Positions 7,854 through 15,928 of a DNA stretch of 18,371 bases are shown in pieces; position 1 is the first letter of the stretch; each line of letters begins with the position of its first letter. The position numbers and the translations under genes are program-made. The notes beneath the pieces are model-generated. The model saw only the letters and a list, made by a program, of their open reading frames with translations, was not told where the DNA came from and ran no database searches. The stretch comes from DASUCS01 sp036275935 (GTDB lineage: Bacteria; Actinomycetota; Acidimicrobiia; Acidimicrobiales; JACDCH01). Location of the stretch: assembly GCA_036275935.1 (NCBI GenBank), contig DASUCS010000081.1, positions 1 to 18,371 of the forward strand, in the 5' to 3' direction.

Positions 7854-7874
7854 AAAGGTACTGAGCGCACCTTT
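7854..7874 (-). promoter_or_regulatory. -10-like TACCTT and a small hairpin before DUF3097
   Basis: On the minus strand TACCTT (complement of 7855-7860) ends seven bases before the GTG of DUF3097, a leaderless arrangement. The same bases are the 3' arm of a six-base inverted repeat (AAAGGT, nine-base loop, ACCTTT), which could also act as a weak terminator after the patatin gene. Both readings come from sequence alone. Confidence 0.3.
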
Positions 7875-7904
7875 CGCGAACGCGGACCCTTCGTAGTCGT
7901 GTGT

Positions 7905-8759
7905 CTACAAACTGGCGGCAGCCGGATGGGCGTCGAGGAAGCTCGCGGCCGCGGCGTGGGCTCGTGCGATCAGCGTCTCGGTCTTCGAGAAGTCGTTGCG
8001 CTTGATCGGCCCGGGATCGACACCTGGCAGCACCACGACGTCGACGCCTTCGTACGCGGTGCCGCTCTCGCGGGCGAAGCGTTCGTTGCGGGCGATCGAG
8101 AATGCCTGGAGCAACACGTCGAGCGGTCGCTGCGGATTCGGACGCGGACGGGCGAAGTTGCCGACGTGCAGCACCACGACACGGTCGACGCCGAGCTCGA
8201 CGGCGCGCGAGATCGGCACGTTGTCCACGACCGCGCCGTCGATGTAGTGCTCACCGTCGATCTCCACCGGCGGTAACACGGCCGGTAGCGCGGCCGACGC
8301 AAGGATCGGTTCGACGACGGAGCCTTGGTGGAACCACGCCGGATGTCCGGTGTGCAACGACGTCGCGACGACGTGCAGCGGCAACGCGAAGTCCTCGAAC
8401 CGTCGCTCCTCGACGGTCGTCTCGATCAGTCGCCGGATGCGGTCGTTGCCCACCATCGACCGCGCCTTCTTCAACAGCAGCCACGGCCCGGTGAGCTTTC
8501 CCGACGAGAACACCTGCCACGTCGTCGGGTCGAGCCACACGCGCCGAAGCCGATCGACGCCATCGAGGTTGGGTTTCGCTGCGATCGCGGCGGCGTTGAG
8601 AGCGCCAACTGAGCAACCGACGAGGAGGTCCGGCGTGATGTCGCGTTCGAACAACGCCTGGAGCATCCCGATCTGCACGGCCCCGAGGTTCCCACCACCG
8701 CCCAGCACGAACGCTGTGCGCTCTTCGGTCCCCCGAGGGCGCAACGTCGTCACCGACAT
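7905..8759 (-). CDS. Patatin-like phospholipase (RssA type)
   Basis: This 284-residue protein should be a cytoplasmic or membrane-associated lipid acyl hydrolase with a Ser-Asp dyad. Seen: the oxyanion loop GGGGNLG (20-26), the nucleophile elbow GCSVG (S50) and YIDGAVVDN with the catalytic D173 in DGA. The size fits short bacterial patatins of the RssA type. ATG at 8759 is chosen because GGAGGGG lies about seven bases before it; the frame opens further upstream to 8942, but that part overlaps the divergent SDR gene and lacks patatin residues. The natural substrate cannot be told from sequence. Confidence 0.88.
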   Translation of the reverse strand: MSVTTLRPRGTEERTAFVLGGGGNLGAVQIGMLQALFERDITPDLLVGCSVGALNAAAIAAKPNLDGVDRLRRVWLDPTTWQVFSSGKLTGPWLLLKKARSMVGNDRIRRLIETTVEERRFEDFALPLHVVATSLHTGHPAWFHQGSVVEPILASAALPAVLPPVEIDGEHYIDGAVVDNVPISRAVELGVDRVVVLHVGNFARPRPNPQRPLDVLLQAFSIARNERFARESGTAYEGVDVVVLPGVDPGPIKRNDFSKTETLIARAHAAAASFLDAHPAAASL

Positions 8760-8838
8760 GTCGCCACCCCTCCGAACTGCTTCCCCCTCGAGCACCAGGG
8801 TACGGCTCCTCCGCGAGGCGTGCGCTAAGAATCCGGCC
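8760..8838. promoter_or_regulatory. Divergent promoter region between patatin and SDR genes
   Basis: This 79-bp gap must hold both promoters. Plus strand: TAAGAAT at 8826-8832 stands just before the SDR ATG with no ribosome binding site, a leaderless arrangement. Minus strand: TACCCT (complement of 8797-8802) could start a leader of about 30 bases carrying the GGAGGGG site for the patatin gene. No clear -35 boxes are seen. Confidence 0.35.
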
Positions 8839-9594
8839 ATGACTCTCGAGGGCCGTGCAGCATTGGTGACGGGTGGTGGACGCGGGATCGGGCGAGCGAT
8901 CTCGATCGCGCTGGCCGAAGACGGCGCCGATGTCGCGGTCAACTACCGGCGCGATCGAGAAGCAGCGGAAGAAGCGGTCGCCGAGATCGAGAAGATGGGC
9001 CGGCGCGCCGTCGCGGTGCAGGGTTCAGTCGATTCCCTCGACGACGTGCGGCGAATGGCGGACGAAGCAACGAGTGCGTTCGACGCGATCGACATCCTGG
9101 TGCACAACGCCGGCATCGCCAGTCGTGGCAACACGGTGGCGAAGACGGACCCGGATGAGCTGGATCGCGTGATGCGCACGCACGCGCTCGGCCCGTTCTG
9201 GTTGTCGAGCCTGCTGCTACCGGCGATGCGCACCAAGCCGCGTGGCGACATCGTGTTCATCTCGTCGAACACGACGCGCGCGAAGGGCATGCCCGGCGGT
9301 GCGCCGTACCACATGGGCAAGCACGCGATGGAGGCGCTGGCGTTCTCACTCGCGAAGGAAGAGCGCGGCAAGGGCATTCACGTCAACATCGTCGCTCCCG
9401 GTCTGGTGAAGACCGAGATGGGACGCCGGCTGATGAGTGCGTGGAACCAGGACATCGACGAGATGGACGCGACATCGACCTACGGGCGCGTGTGCCGCCC
9501 CGAGGACGTGGCCAACGTCGTGCGATGGGTGGTATCCGACGGTGCGGGTTACGTGAACGGCGAGCGCATCTACGTCGACGGCGGAGCGCAGTAG
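8839..9594 (+). CDS. SDR family oxidoreductase (FabG-like)
   Basis: This 251-residue classical short-chain dehydrogenase/reductase has the nucleotide motif TGGGRGIG (11-18), the HNAG motif (89-92) and the triad S143, Y157, K161 (YHMGK). It ends ERIYVDGGAQ, as FabG-like enzymes do. Basic residues after beta-2 (NYRRDR) suggest NADPH. The substrate is unknown: 3-oxoacyl-ACP/CoA or another carbonyl compound. The start ATG at 8839 lies straight after a -10-like box. The next gene begins four bases after the stop, so the two form an operon. Confidence 0.9.
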   Translation: MTLEGRAALVTGGGRGIGRAISIALAEDGADVAVNYRRDREAAEEAVAEIEKMGRRAVAVQGSVDSLDDVRRMADEATSAFDAIDILVHNAGIASRGNTVAKTDPDELDRVMRTHALGPFWLSSLLLPAMRTKPRGDIVFISSNTTRAKGMPGGAPYHMGKHAMEALAFSLAKEERGKGIHVNIVAPGLVKTEMGRRLMSAWNQDIDEMDATSTYGRVCRPEDVANVVRWVVSDGAGYVNGERIYVDGGAQ

Positions 9595-9598
9595 CCGC

Positions 9599-10441
9599 AT
9601 GGAGATCACTCCGCGCTACGACGGACCGTGCGTGCTCGAGTTCGAGGTCGCCGTCGGTGATGTGTCGGTGCCGCTGTTGCGACAACGACGGCGACTCGGC
9701 GACTTCCTCGCCACGCTCGACCCGGATCAGTGGGCGGCGGCCTCGCGGTGCGACGGCTGGTCGGTGCAGGACGTGATCGCGCACCTCGTCGGCACCAACC
9801 AGTACTGGGGTCTGTCGATCCGCGAAGGGCTGAACGGCCAACCGACGCGCTACCTCGCGGGGTTCGATCCGGTCGCGACGCCGGCACAGATGGTCGACGG
9901 CTTGCGAGCGTTGTCGCCCGCCGAGATCCTCGACCAGTACCGCGCCTCGGTCGAGCAACTCGCCGGCGTCCTCGTCGGTCTGGACGATGCGCAGTGGGAG
10001 GTGGTCGCGGAGGCGCCGCCCGGGCACATCGCGATTCGAGCCGTCGCACTGCACGCCCTGTGGGATGCGTGCACGCACGAGCGCGACGTCTGCCTGCCGC
10101 TGGGCGTGACTCCACCGGTCGAAGCCGACGAGGTTGCCGGCTGCCTCTACTACTGCGCCGCGATCGGCCCGACGCTCGCCGCGACACAGGGCTCGACGCG
10201 CGAGGGCACGCTCGCGGTGACCGCCACCGCGCCCGACGTGTCATTCGTCGTGCGCGCGGGTTCCACCGTTCGTGTCACCGATGGACCGGCGCCGAGCGGC
10301 GCCGCCCGTTTGGACGGCGATGCCGTCACGCTCGTAGAGGGTCTCACCTTCCGCGCGCCGCTGGACCACAGGGTCGACGGGGACCAGGCGTGGCTGCTCG
10401 GCGGATTGGACCGAGTCTTCGACCGCGCACCGGCGGGCTGA
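9599..10441 (+). CDS. DinB/maleylpyruvate isomerase-fold protein (mycothiol type)
   Basis: The 280-residue protein has the MDMPI N-terminal four-helix metal-binding fold: CDGWSVQDVIAHL (51-63, H62) and ALHALWDACTHERD (150-163). The likely metal ligands are H62, D156 and H160, close to the His-Glu-His set of mycothiol-dependent maleylpyruvate isomerase, with Asp in place of Glu. The C-terminal part (about 190-275) is beta-rich and resembles the SCP2-like second domain of such proteins. It may act on a thiol adduct of mycothiol, but the reaction is unknown. The four-base gap after the SDR gene links the two; a GGCGGAG stretch inside the end of that gene can serve as ribosome binding site. Confidence 0.75.
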   Translation: MEITPRYDGPCVLEFEVAVGDVSVPLLRQRRRLGDFLATLDPDQWAAASRCDGWSVQDVIAHLVGTNQYWGLSIREGLNGQPTRYLAGFDPVATPAQMVDGLRALSPAEILDQYRASVEQLAGVLVGLDDAQWEVVAEAPPGHIAIRAVALHALWDACTHERDVCLPLGVTPPVEADEVAGCLYYCAAIGPTLAATQGSTREGTLAVTATAPDVSFVVRAGSTVRVTDGPAPSGAARLDGDAVTLVEGLTFRAPLDHRVDGDQAWLLGGLDRVFDRAPAG

Positions 10442-10462
10442 GGGGCGTCCGGCGGTCCTCGG

Positions 10463-10468
10463 TAGCCT
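10463..10468 (+). promoter_or_regulatory. -10-like element of the nfuA-like gene
   Basis: TAGCCT is followed by eight bases and then the ATG at 10477, with no ribosome binding site between. This fits a leaderless mRNA. No convincing -35 is seen. Confidence 0.35.
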
Positions 10469-10476
10469 GGATCGCG

Positions 10477-11100
10477 ATGTCCGAGACCAACACGCTGACC
10501 GAACCCGTGATCACGGTCACCGACAACGCGCTCGCCAAGATCCTCGAGCTGCGCTCGGGGGAGGAGAACCCCGACGAGCTCGGTCTGCGCATCGAGGTCA
10601 CCGGCGTGCGCGGCGCCGAGTTCAGCTACGACCTGGCGTTCGAGCCGCTGGCCGAGTGCGCGCCGGACGACGTGCGTCACGAGGAAGGTGGCCTCGCCGT
10701 CGTCGTCCCCGCCGACAGCGTCGACAAGCTCCTTGGCTCCACGCTCGATCTGCCGAGTAACCCCGACCAGGGCGGGCTCGTGCTGCGCAACCCGAACCGT
10801 CCGCAGGTACCCCGGCTCGGTGATCCGATCGAGCTCACCGGCGGCGTCGACGACAAGGTGCGCCAGCTGCTCGACCAGCAGGTGAACCCGGCGATCGCCG
10901 CACACGGTGGCTACGCCGCGCTGGTCAAGGTCGAAGGCTCGGCGGCGTACATCACGATGGGCGGCGGCTGCCAGGGGTGCGCGATGTCCGCCCTCACGCT
11001 GCGGGAAGGCATCGAGTCGGCGATCCTCGCCGCCATCCCCGAGATCACCGAGGTGGTCGACACCACCGACCATTCGTCCGGAGAAAACCCCTTCTACTAG
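10477..11100 (+). CDS. nfuA: NfuA-like Fe-S cluster carrier
   Basis: The 207-residue protein has two domains. Residues 10-110 look like an A-type (HesB/IscA) fold without the usual three cysteines (only C61 is present), as in the degenerate N-domain of E. coli NfuA. Residues 122-198 are an Nfu domain with GGGCQGCAMS, whose CxxC (C165, C168) would hold a 4Fe-4S cluster at a dimer interface and pass it to target enzymes. The length is near E. coli NfuA (about 190). It stands alone: no SUF or ISC genes are in view. The downstream HMGCS-like gene follows after 32 bases and may be read through. Confidence 0.88.
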   Translation: MSETNTLTEPVITVTDNALAKILELRSGEENPDELGLRIEVTGVRGAEFSYDLAFEPLAECAPDDVRHEEGGLAVVVPADSVDKLLGSTLDLPSNPDQGGLVLRNPNRPQVPRLGDPIELTGGVDDKVRQLLDQQVNPAIAAHGGYAALVKVEGSAAYITMGGGCQGCAMSALTLREGIESAILAAIPEITEVVDTTDHSSGENPFY

Positions 11101-11132
11101 GTTCGCCGCGCAGGCCAACAAGGGGGAACGGG

Positions 11133-12551
11133 GTGCCGGGAATTCTCGCCTACGGCAGCTACGTGCCGTACTGGCGGTTGCAGCGCGCCGCCATCGGCGC
11201 CGCGCTGGGATCGGGTGGTGGTAAGGGAACGCGGGCGGTCGCGTCGTACGACGAAGACGCGACATCGATGGCGGTCGAAGCCGGACGGCTGGCGATGGCC
11301 TCGGCGCCCGACGGTGTCACGTCGGCCGGTGTCCTGTTCTCGACGACGACCCCGCCGTATCTCGACAAGACGAACGCCACTGCAGTGCACGCAGCGTTGG
11401 GGTTCGACATGGTCGATCCCGCGTTCGACGTCGTCGGCTCCGTGCGCAGCGCGTTCGCCGCGGTCGGCATGGCCCGTCACGGCGGCGGGACGCCGCGACT
11501 GTTCGTCGCGTCGGACATCCGCACCGGGTTGCCTGGCGGCGCCGACGAACGCGACGGTGGCGACGGTGCCGCCGCCCTGCTGTTCGGCGAGGGTGAGCCG
11601 ATTGCGGACGTCGTCGCGGCTGCGTTCCGCACCGATGAGTTCCTCGATCGTTGGCGCATCCCTGGCGAGCCCGCATCCCACGTGTGGGAGGAGCGGTTCG
11701 CCGAGACGATCTACGGACCGCTGGCGGACGGCGCGGTCGCGGACGTCCTCAAGTACGCCGACCTGACGCCGGACAGCGTCGACCACGTGATCGTCACCGG
11801 CGTGCACAGTCGTGCCGCCAAGCGGGTCACGCGTTCGATCGGCGCCCGCACTGAAGCGGTCGTCGCTGACTTGGTCGATTCGGTCGGCAACACGGGAGCG
11901 GCGCATCCGTGGCTGCTGCTGACCGACGTCTTGGATCGCGCCGGGGCCAATGAGTCGATCCTCGTCGTCGTCCTCGCGGACGGCGTCGATGCCATGGTGC
12001 TGCGGACGACCGACGCGCTCCCGGCCTACCGGCAGCGATCAGCGAGCACGGTCGCCACGCAGATCGCGTCGGGTCGTGACGACCTGCCGTACAACTCGTA
12101 TCTCACGTGGCGCGGATTCCTCGATCGTGAGCCGCCGCGCCGTCCGGACCCGGAGGCGTACTACGGCCCGCCCGCGCATCGGACCGAGGCGTGGAAGTAC
12201 GCGTTCGTCGGTTCGAAATGCACCGAGTGCGGGTTCATCAGCCTCCCGCCGGCCCGAGTGTGCAGCCGGTGCAACTCGATCGACCAACAGTCACGGGTGC
12301 CGCTGTCGAACACACCGGCCACGGTCGCCACCTACACGATCGACCGGCTGGCGTACTCGTTGTCGCCTCCGACGGTCGCGGCGGTGCTCGACTTCGATGG
12401 CGGCGGGCGGTACACGTGCGAGCTCACCGACGTCGACCCGGACACGGTCGCCGTGGGGCAGCGCGTCGAGCTCACGTTCCGCCGCACCGTCACGGCAAAG
12501 AACATCCACAACTACTTCTGGAAAGCCCGGCCGATCCGAGGAGGCGCGTAA
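11133..12551 (+). CDS. HMG-CoA-synthase-like protein fused to DUF35 OB-fold domain
   Basis: Of 472 residues, about 1-300 form a thiolase-like fold of the HMG-CoA synthase type (ILAYGSYVP, LFSTTTPPYLDKTN, LFVASDIR, VDSVGNTGAAHPWLLL). Residues about 345-465 are a DUF35 domain: a rubredoxin-like zinc ribbon (C363, C366, C377, C380) followed by an OB fold. The thiolase-fold part has no cysteine at all; where HMGCS has its nucleophile, this protein reads GSVRSAFAAVG (102-112). So it is unlikely to be a normal condensing enzyme and may be a structural or acyl-CoA-channelling subunit for the thiolase that starts four bases downstream. The GTG start at 11133 is chosen because AGGGGG sits about eight bases before it. 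The mevalonate pathway is not needed here, as dxs lies nearby. An aldolase-type role in steroid or acyl-CoA breakdown is an alternative. Confidence 0.8.
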   Translation: MPGILAYGSYVPYWRLQRAAIGAALGSGGGKGTRAVASYDEDATSMAVEAGRLAMASAPDGVTSAGVLFSTTTPPYLDKTNATAVHAALGFDMVDPAFDVVGSVRSAFAAVGMARHGGGTPRLFVASDIRTGLPGGADERDGGDGAAALLFGEGEPIADVVAAAFRTDEFLDRWRIPGEPASHVWEERFAETIYGPLADGAVADVLKYADLTPDSVDHVIVTGVHSRAAKRVTRSIGARTEAVVADLVDSVGNTGAAHPWLLLTDVLDRAGANESILVVVLADGVDAMVLRTTDALPAYRQRSASTVATQIASGRDDLPYNSYLTWRGFLDREPPRRPDPEAYYGPPAHRTEAWKYAFVGSKCTECGFISLPPARVCSRCNSIDQQSRVPLSNTPATVATYTIDRLAYSLSPPTVAAVLDFDGGGRYTCELTDVDPDTVAVGQRVELTFRRTVTAKNIHNYFWKARPIRGGA

Positions 12552-12554
12552 GCG

Positions 12555-13757
12555 ATGGGAAGCCACGGCATCAAGGACCGCGTTGCGATCGTGGGCATGG
12601 GGTGCACGCCCTTCGGAGAGCACTGGGACAAGTCGACCGACGACCTGCTGATCGACTCGACCAATGAGGCCTTCGGGTCCGTCGGCCTGACCAAGGACGA
12701 CATCGACGCGTACTGGCTCGGCACGATGGGTTCGGGCCAGGGCTCGGGTCTCACGCTCTCGCGGCCACTGAAGCTCGACTACAAGCCGGTCACTCGCGTC
12801 GAGAACTACTGCGCCACCGGATCCGAAGCGTTCCGCAACGCGTGCTACGCCGTCGCGTCAGGCGCCTACGACATCGTGATGGCGGTCGGCGTCGAGAAGC
12901 TCAAGGACTCCGGGTTCTCCGGACTCGTCGGTGCCGTCGCGCCGCACGACGGTACGAGCGTCTCGCTGACCGCGCCCGCGATGTTCTCGTTGCTCGCACC
13001 TGCGTACCGCAAGAAGTACGACGTCTCGGAAGAAGAGATGAAGGACGTCCTCACGCGCATCGCGTGGAAGAACCACTTCAACGGTGCCCGCAACCCGCGC
13101 GCCCAGTTCAGGAACGAGGTGCCGAAGGAGGTCATCTGCGCCTCGCCGCTGATCGCCGGACAGCTCGGCATCTTCGACTGCTCGGGTGTGTCGGACGGTT
13201 CGGCCGCGGCGATCATCGTTCGGGCCGAGGACGCGGAGAAGTACACGGACAAGCCGCTGTACGTGAAGGCGCTGTCGTTCGCAGCCGGTCCTGGCGCGGG
13301 ACCGATCGATCCCGACTACGACTACACGTCGTTCGAAGAAGTCGTGCGGTCTTCGCAGGACGCGTACCAGCAGGCCGGCGTCACCGACCCTCGTTCGCAG
13401 ATCGCGATGGCGGAGGTGCACGACTGCTTCACGCCGACCGAGCTCGTGTTGATGGAGGATCTCGGGTTCTCCGAGCGAGGACACGCATGGAAGGATGTGC
13501 TCGACGGCGCGTTCGATCTGCAGGGCGACCTGCCGGTGAACCCCGACGGCGGGCTCAAGTCGTTCGGCCATCCGATCGGCGCGTCGGGCCTGCGCATGTT
13601 GTTCGAGTGCTGGCTGCAGCTGCGCGGCGAGGCGCCGGACGATCGCACGATCGCGACCGTCGATCAGGGCCGCTCACTGGGCCTCACCCACAACCTCGGT
13701 GGCGCGCCGGGCCAGTGCGTGAGCTTCGTCAGCATCGTGGGCGCGTCACCTGGCTGA
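12555..13757 (+). CDS. Thiolase (acetyl-CoA acetyltransferase / SCP2-thiolase type)
   Basis: This 400-residue thiolase joins or cleaves acyl-CoA chains. Seen: the nucleophile in NYCATGSEA (C86), HDCFTPTE (289-296) and GGLKSFGHPIGASG (H339). The second catalytic cysteine of classical thiolases (CxGG near the end) is replaced by THNLGGAPG, as in archaeal and SCP2-type thiolases that work with a DUF35 partner. It starts at ATG 12555, with GAGGAGG at 12538-12544 as ribosome binding site, three bases after the stop of the HMGCS-DUF35 fusion. The pair looks like a thiolase-DUF35 complex. The substrate cannot be read from the sequence. Confidence 0.88.
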   Translation: MGSHGIKDRVAIVGMGCTPFGEHWDKSTDDLLIDSTNEAFGSVGLTKDDIDAYWLGTMGSGQGSGLTLSRPLKLDYKPVTRVENYCATGSEAFRNACYAVASGAYDIVMAVGVEKLKDSGFSGLVGAVAPHDGTSVSLTAPAMFSLLAPAYRKKYDVSEEEMKDVLTRIAWKNHFNGARNPRAQFRNEVPKEVICASPLIAGQLGIFDCSGVSDGSAAAIIVRAEDAEKYTDKPLYVKALSFAAGPGAGPIDPDYDYTSFEEVVRSSQDAYQQAGVTDPRSQIAMAEVHDCFTPTELVLMEDLGFSERGHAWKDVLDGAFDLQGDLPVNPDGGLKSFGHPIGASGLRMLFECWLQLRGEAPDDRTIATVDQGRSLGLTHNLGGAPGQCVSFVSIVGASPG

Positions 13758-13849
13758 TTTCTCGCAGGTGACACGCAAGAACCGGATTGCTACTCTCTGG
13801 CCGCTCTCTGAACGCCAGCGATCCAGCTGGGGGCGACGCCAAGGGGGGA

Positions 13850-13875
13850 AGGCCCGGGCCAGCAGGTCCGGGCCT
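13850..13875 (+). terminator. GC-rich hairpin after the thiolase gene
   Basis: AGGCCCGGGCC, loop AGCA, GGTCCGGGCCT: eleven pairs with one G-U. There is no T-run, as is common for actinobacterial terminators. It lies 92 bases after the thiolase stop. Confidence 0.45.
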
Positions 13876-13899
13876 CGTCGCGTCCGCGGCGAAACGCGC

Positions 13900-13931
13900 T
13901 GAGGCGCCCCGGGGGTCGGAGGGGCGCCTCA
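13900..13931. terminator. Perfect 11-bp inverted repeat, possible bidirectional terminator
   Basis: TGAGGCGCCCC, a ten-base loop, then GGGGCGCCTCA. It sits between the convergent thiolase and dxs genes and could stop transcripts from either side. No T-run is present on either strand. Confidence 0.5.
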
Positions 13932-14018
13932 ACACAGACGCAGCGAGTTTCGGGAGGGAGATCCGCTGCACCCCTGAAACGAGGAACCGGCGCCCGTCTT
14001 GCGGTGCCGTCCGGAGAT

Positions 14019-15887
14019 TTACGAGCGGATCAGCGCGGCGAGCAGGCGCCGCACCTCGGCCGTCACGCCGGGACCGTCGAGGCCCAGGTCCCGCAGGATG
14101 TCGTCGGCCTTGCCAGCGGCGATGTACTCCGCGGGCGTGCCGAGCACACGGACCGGCGGGCCCACCCGACCGTCCTCGAGGGCAGCGATGGAGACCGCAT
14201 CTGCGATGGCCGTGCCGGCGCCGCCGTCTCGGATCCCGTCTTCGATCGTGACGACCAGCGGGTGGTGGCCGGCGTCGGTGATCATGCGCGGGTCGAGTGG
14301 CTTGACCACCCGCACGTCCCACACCGTGGCGTCGACACCCTCGGCCGCGAGCGTCTCGGCCGCCTGCTCCGCGGCGTCGAGCATCTTGCCCACCGCCAGC
14401 AGGCAGACGTCGCGGCCCTCGCGCACCTTGCGGGCGTTGAGGCCATGGCCGATCTCGTCGGGGCCGACTGTCGGCGCATTCGTTTTCGGCCAGCGGATGG
14501 CGACGGGGCCTTCGGTGATCTCGATGGCGTCGCGCAGCATCTGACCGAGCTCCTGGTACGACGACGGCGCCAGGATCGTCATGCCCGGGACCTTCGACAG
14601 CAACGCCATGTCGAGCACCCCGTGGTGCGACGGTCCGTCGTCGCCGGTGATGCCAGCGCGGTCGAGGCAGAAGATCACCGGTTGGCGGTGCAGCCCGACG
14701 TCGTACATCACCTGGTCGATCGCTCGCGTGAGGAACGTCGCGTAGACGGCGACGACCGGGCGCAGACCTCCCATCGCCATGCCGGCGGCGGACGTGACGG
14801 CGTGTTGCTCGGCGATGCCGACGTCGATCACTCGACCCGGGAAGCGTTCGGCGAACGGCAGGAGTCCGGTCGAGTCCGGCATCGCCGCGGTGATGGCGAC
14901 CAGCTCGGGATGTTCCTCGCCGGCCTTGATCAACGCTTCGGTGAATGCGGCCGTGTACGACCCGGGTTTCGCGAGCGGGCCCATGTCGTGCAGGCACTTG
15001 ATCGGATCGCTCTCCGCCGGCGCGTAGCCGCGACCCTTCTGCGTGAACACGTGCACGACGATGGGGCCGTCGTACTCGGCGGCGTCGCGCAGTGCAGTCT
15101 CGAGCCCGCGCACATCGTGACCGTCGAACGGGCCCGTGTAGCGCACACCGAGGTCTTCGAAGAACGCCTGCGGCTCGAAGTACTCGCGCAAGGCCGCGAC
15201 TGCCGCCTGCAGGCCGCGTTCCATGCGGTCGCCGACGAGCGGCAGATCCTTCAGCAATCGATCGACGCGGGCGCGCTGCTTCAAGTAGGAGGGGTTGACG
15301 CGCAACCGCGCAACCGAACCGCCGAGCTTCGACACCGTCGGCGCGTACGAGCGGCCGTTGTCGTTGAGGATGATGATCGCTTTGTTGCCGGCGTGACCCA
15401 GGTTGTTGAGCCCCTCGAACGCCATGCCTCCGGTCATCGAACCATCGCCGATGACCGCGACGATGCGCCGCTCGGGTGCGTCGTCGCCTTCCATCTCCAG
15501 CGCGGTGGCGAGGCCGTGGGCGTAGCTGACGATCGTCGACGCGTGGCTGTTCTCGATCCAGTCGTGCTCGGACTCGGCGCGGCTCGGGTAACCGGACAGC
15601 CCGCCGGCCTGCCGCAGCGTCGCGAAGTCGGCGCGACGACCGGTGACGATCTTGTGGACGTACGCCTGATGTCCCGTGTCCCACAGAACGATGTCCTTGG
15701 GTGAGTCGAACACACGGTGCACGGCGAGCGTGAGCTCGACCGCGCCGAGGTTGGAGCCGAGGTGGCCGCTGCCGATGGCGGTGACAGCTTCGACGATGAA
15801 CTCGCGGATCTCGCTGGCGAGCTGGTCGAGCTCGGGATACGAGAGCCGGCGCAGGTCTGCGGGGCTGCTCACTGAGTCGATGAGCAT
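14019..15887 (-). CDS. dxs: 1-deoxy-D-xylulose-5-phosphate synthase
   Basis: DXS joins pyruvate and glyceraldehyde 3-phosphate with thiamine diphosphate, the first step of the MEP isoprenoid pathway. The 622 residues match the family's usual length. Seen: SGHLGSNLGAVEL (40-52), DTGHQAYVHK (70-79), the ThDP motif GDGSMTGG (147-154) with LNDNGRS (174-180), and in the second half VAVYATFLTRAIDQ, CLDRAGITGDDGPSHHG and a C-terminal transketolase domain. The start is ATG at 15887 (MLIDSV), with TACCGT ten bases before it. Its presence shows that isoprenoids here do not need the mevalonate route, which bears on the HMGCS-like gene. The reverse strand is open over most of its length, but those frames are shadows. 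Confidence 0.97.
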   Translation of the reverse strand: MLIDSVSSPADLRRLSYPELDQLASEIREFIVEAVTAIGSGHLGSNLGAVELTLAVHRVFDSPKDIVLWDTGHQAYVHKIVTGRRADFATLRQAGGLSGYPSRAESEHDWIENSHASTIVSYAHGLATALEMEGDDAPERRIVAVIGDGSMTGGMAFEGLNNLGHAGNKAIIILNDNGRSYAPTVSKLGGSVARLRVNPSYLKQRARVDRLLKDLPLVGDRMERGLQAAVAALREYFEPQAFFEDLGVRYTGPFDGHDVRGLETALRDAAEYDGPIVVHVFTQKGRGYAPAESDPIKCLHDMGPLAKPGSYTAAFTEALIKAGEEHPELVAITAAMPDSTGLLPFAERFPGRVIDVGIAEQHAVTSAAGMAMGGLRPVVAVYATFLTRAIDQVMYDVGLHRQPVIFCLDRAGITGDDGPSHHGVLDMALLSKVPGMTILAPSSYQELGQMLRDAIEITEGPVAIRWPKTNAPTVGPDEIGHGLNARKVREGRDVCLLAVGKMLDAAEQAAETLAAEGVDATVWDVRVVKPLDPRMITDAGHHPLVVTIEDGIRDGGAGTAIADAVSIAALEDGRVGPPVRVLGTPAEYIAAGKADDILRDLGLDGPGVTAEVRRLLAALIRS

Positions 15888-15897
15888 GGCGACAGAG

Positions 15898-15903
15898 ACG
15901 GTA
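15898..15903 (-). promoter_or_regulatory. -10-like element of dxs
   Basis: TACCGT (complement strand) ends ten bases before the dxs ATG, giving a very short or absent leader. No ribosome binding site is visible between them. Confidence 0.3.
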
Positions 15904-15928
15904 CTGCCTCGACCGCCCGTTTCACCAT

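Larger units (their letters stand above)
13768..13931 (+). ncRNA. Candidate structured small RNA in the thiolase-dxs gap
   Basis: GTGACA (13768-13773), a 17-base spacer and TACTCT (13791-13796) form a plausible promoter; transcription would start near 13803. No start codon or open frame follows. The sequence then folds into CCAGC/GCTGG (13815-13830) and two long GC-rich stems (13850-13875 and 13900-13931). I match it to no known RNA family. A plain bidirectional terminator region is the main alternative. The rest of the gap (13932-14018) has only a weak stem, 13947-13954 with 13973-13980. Confidence 0.25.

Noticed and set aside
8350..8838. Upstream extension of the SDR frame
   Set aside because: It is antisense to the patatin gene. 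The SDR fold begins at MTLEGRAALVTGG, coded from 8839.
10977..11132. Upstream extension of the HMGCS-DUF35 frame into nfuA
   Set aside because: It overlaps the Nfu domain in another frame, and a ribosome binding site stands before GTG 11133.
13803..13931. Riboswitch (c-di-GMP, c-di-AMP or cobalamin type) in the thiolase-dxs gap
   Set aside because: I could not match the conserved cores of these families, and no gene follows on the plus strand for it to control.
13729..15684. Second long minus-strand frame across dxs (651 codons)
   Set aside because: It is in a different frame from dxs, very Arg-rich, and matches no family.
14004..15704. Long open frame on the plus strand across dxs
   Set aside because: It is a mirror of dxs caused by high GC; the translation is rich in Arg, His and Val with no recognisable domain, while the minus frame is a clear DXS.
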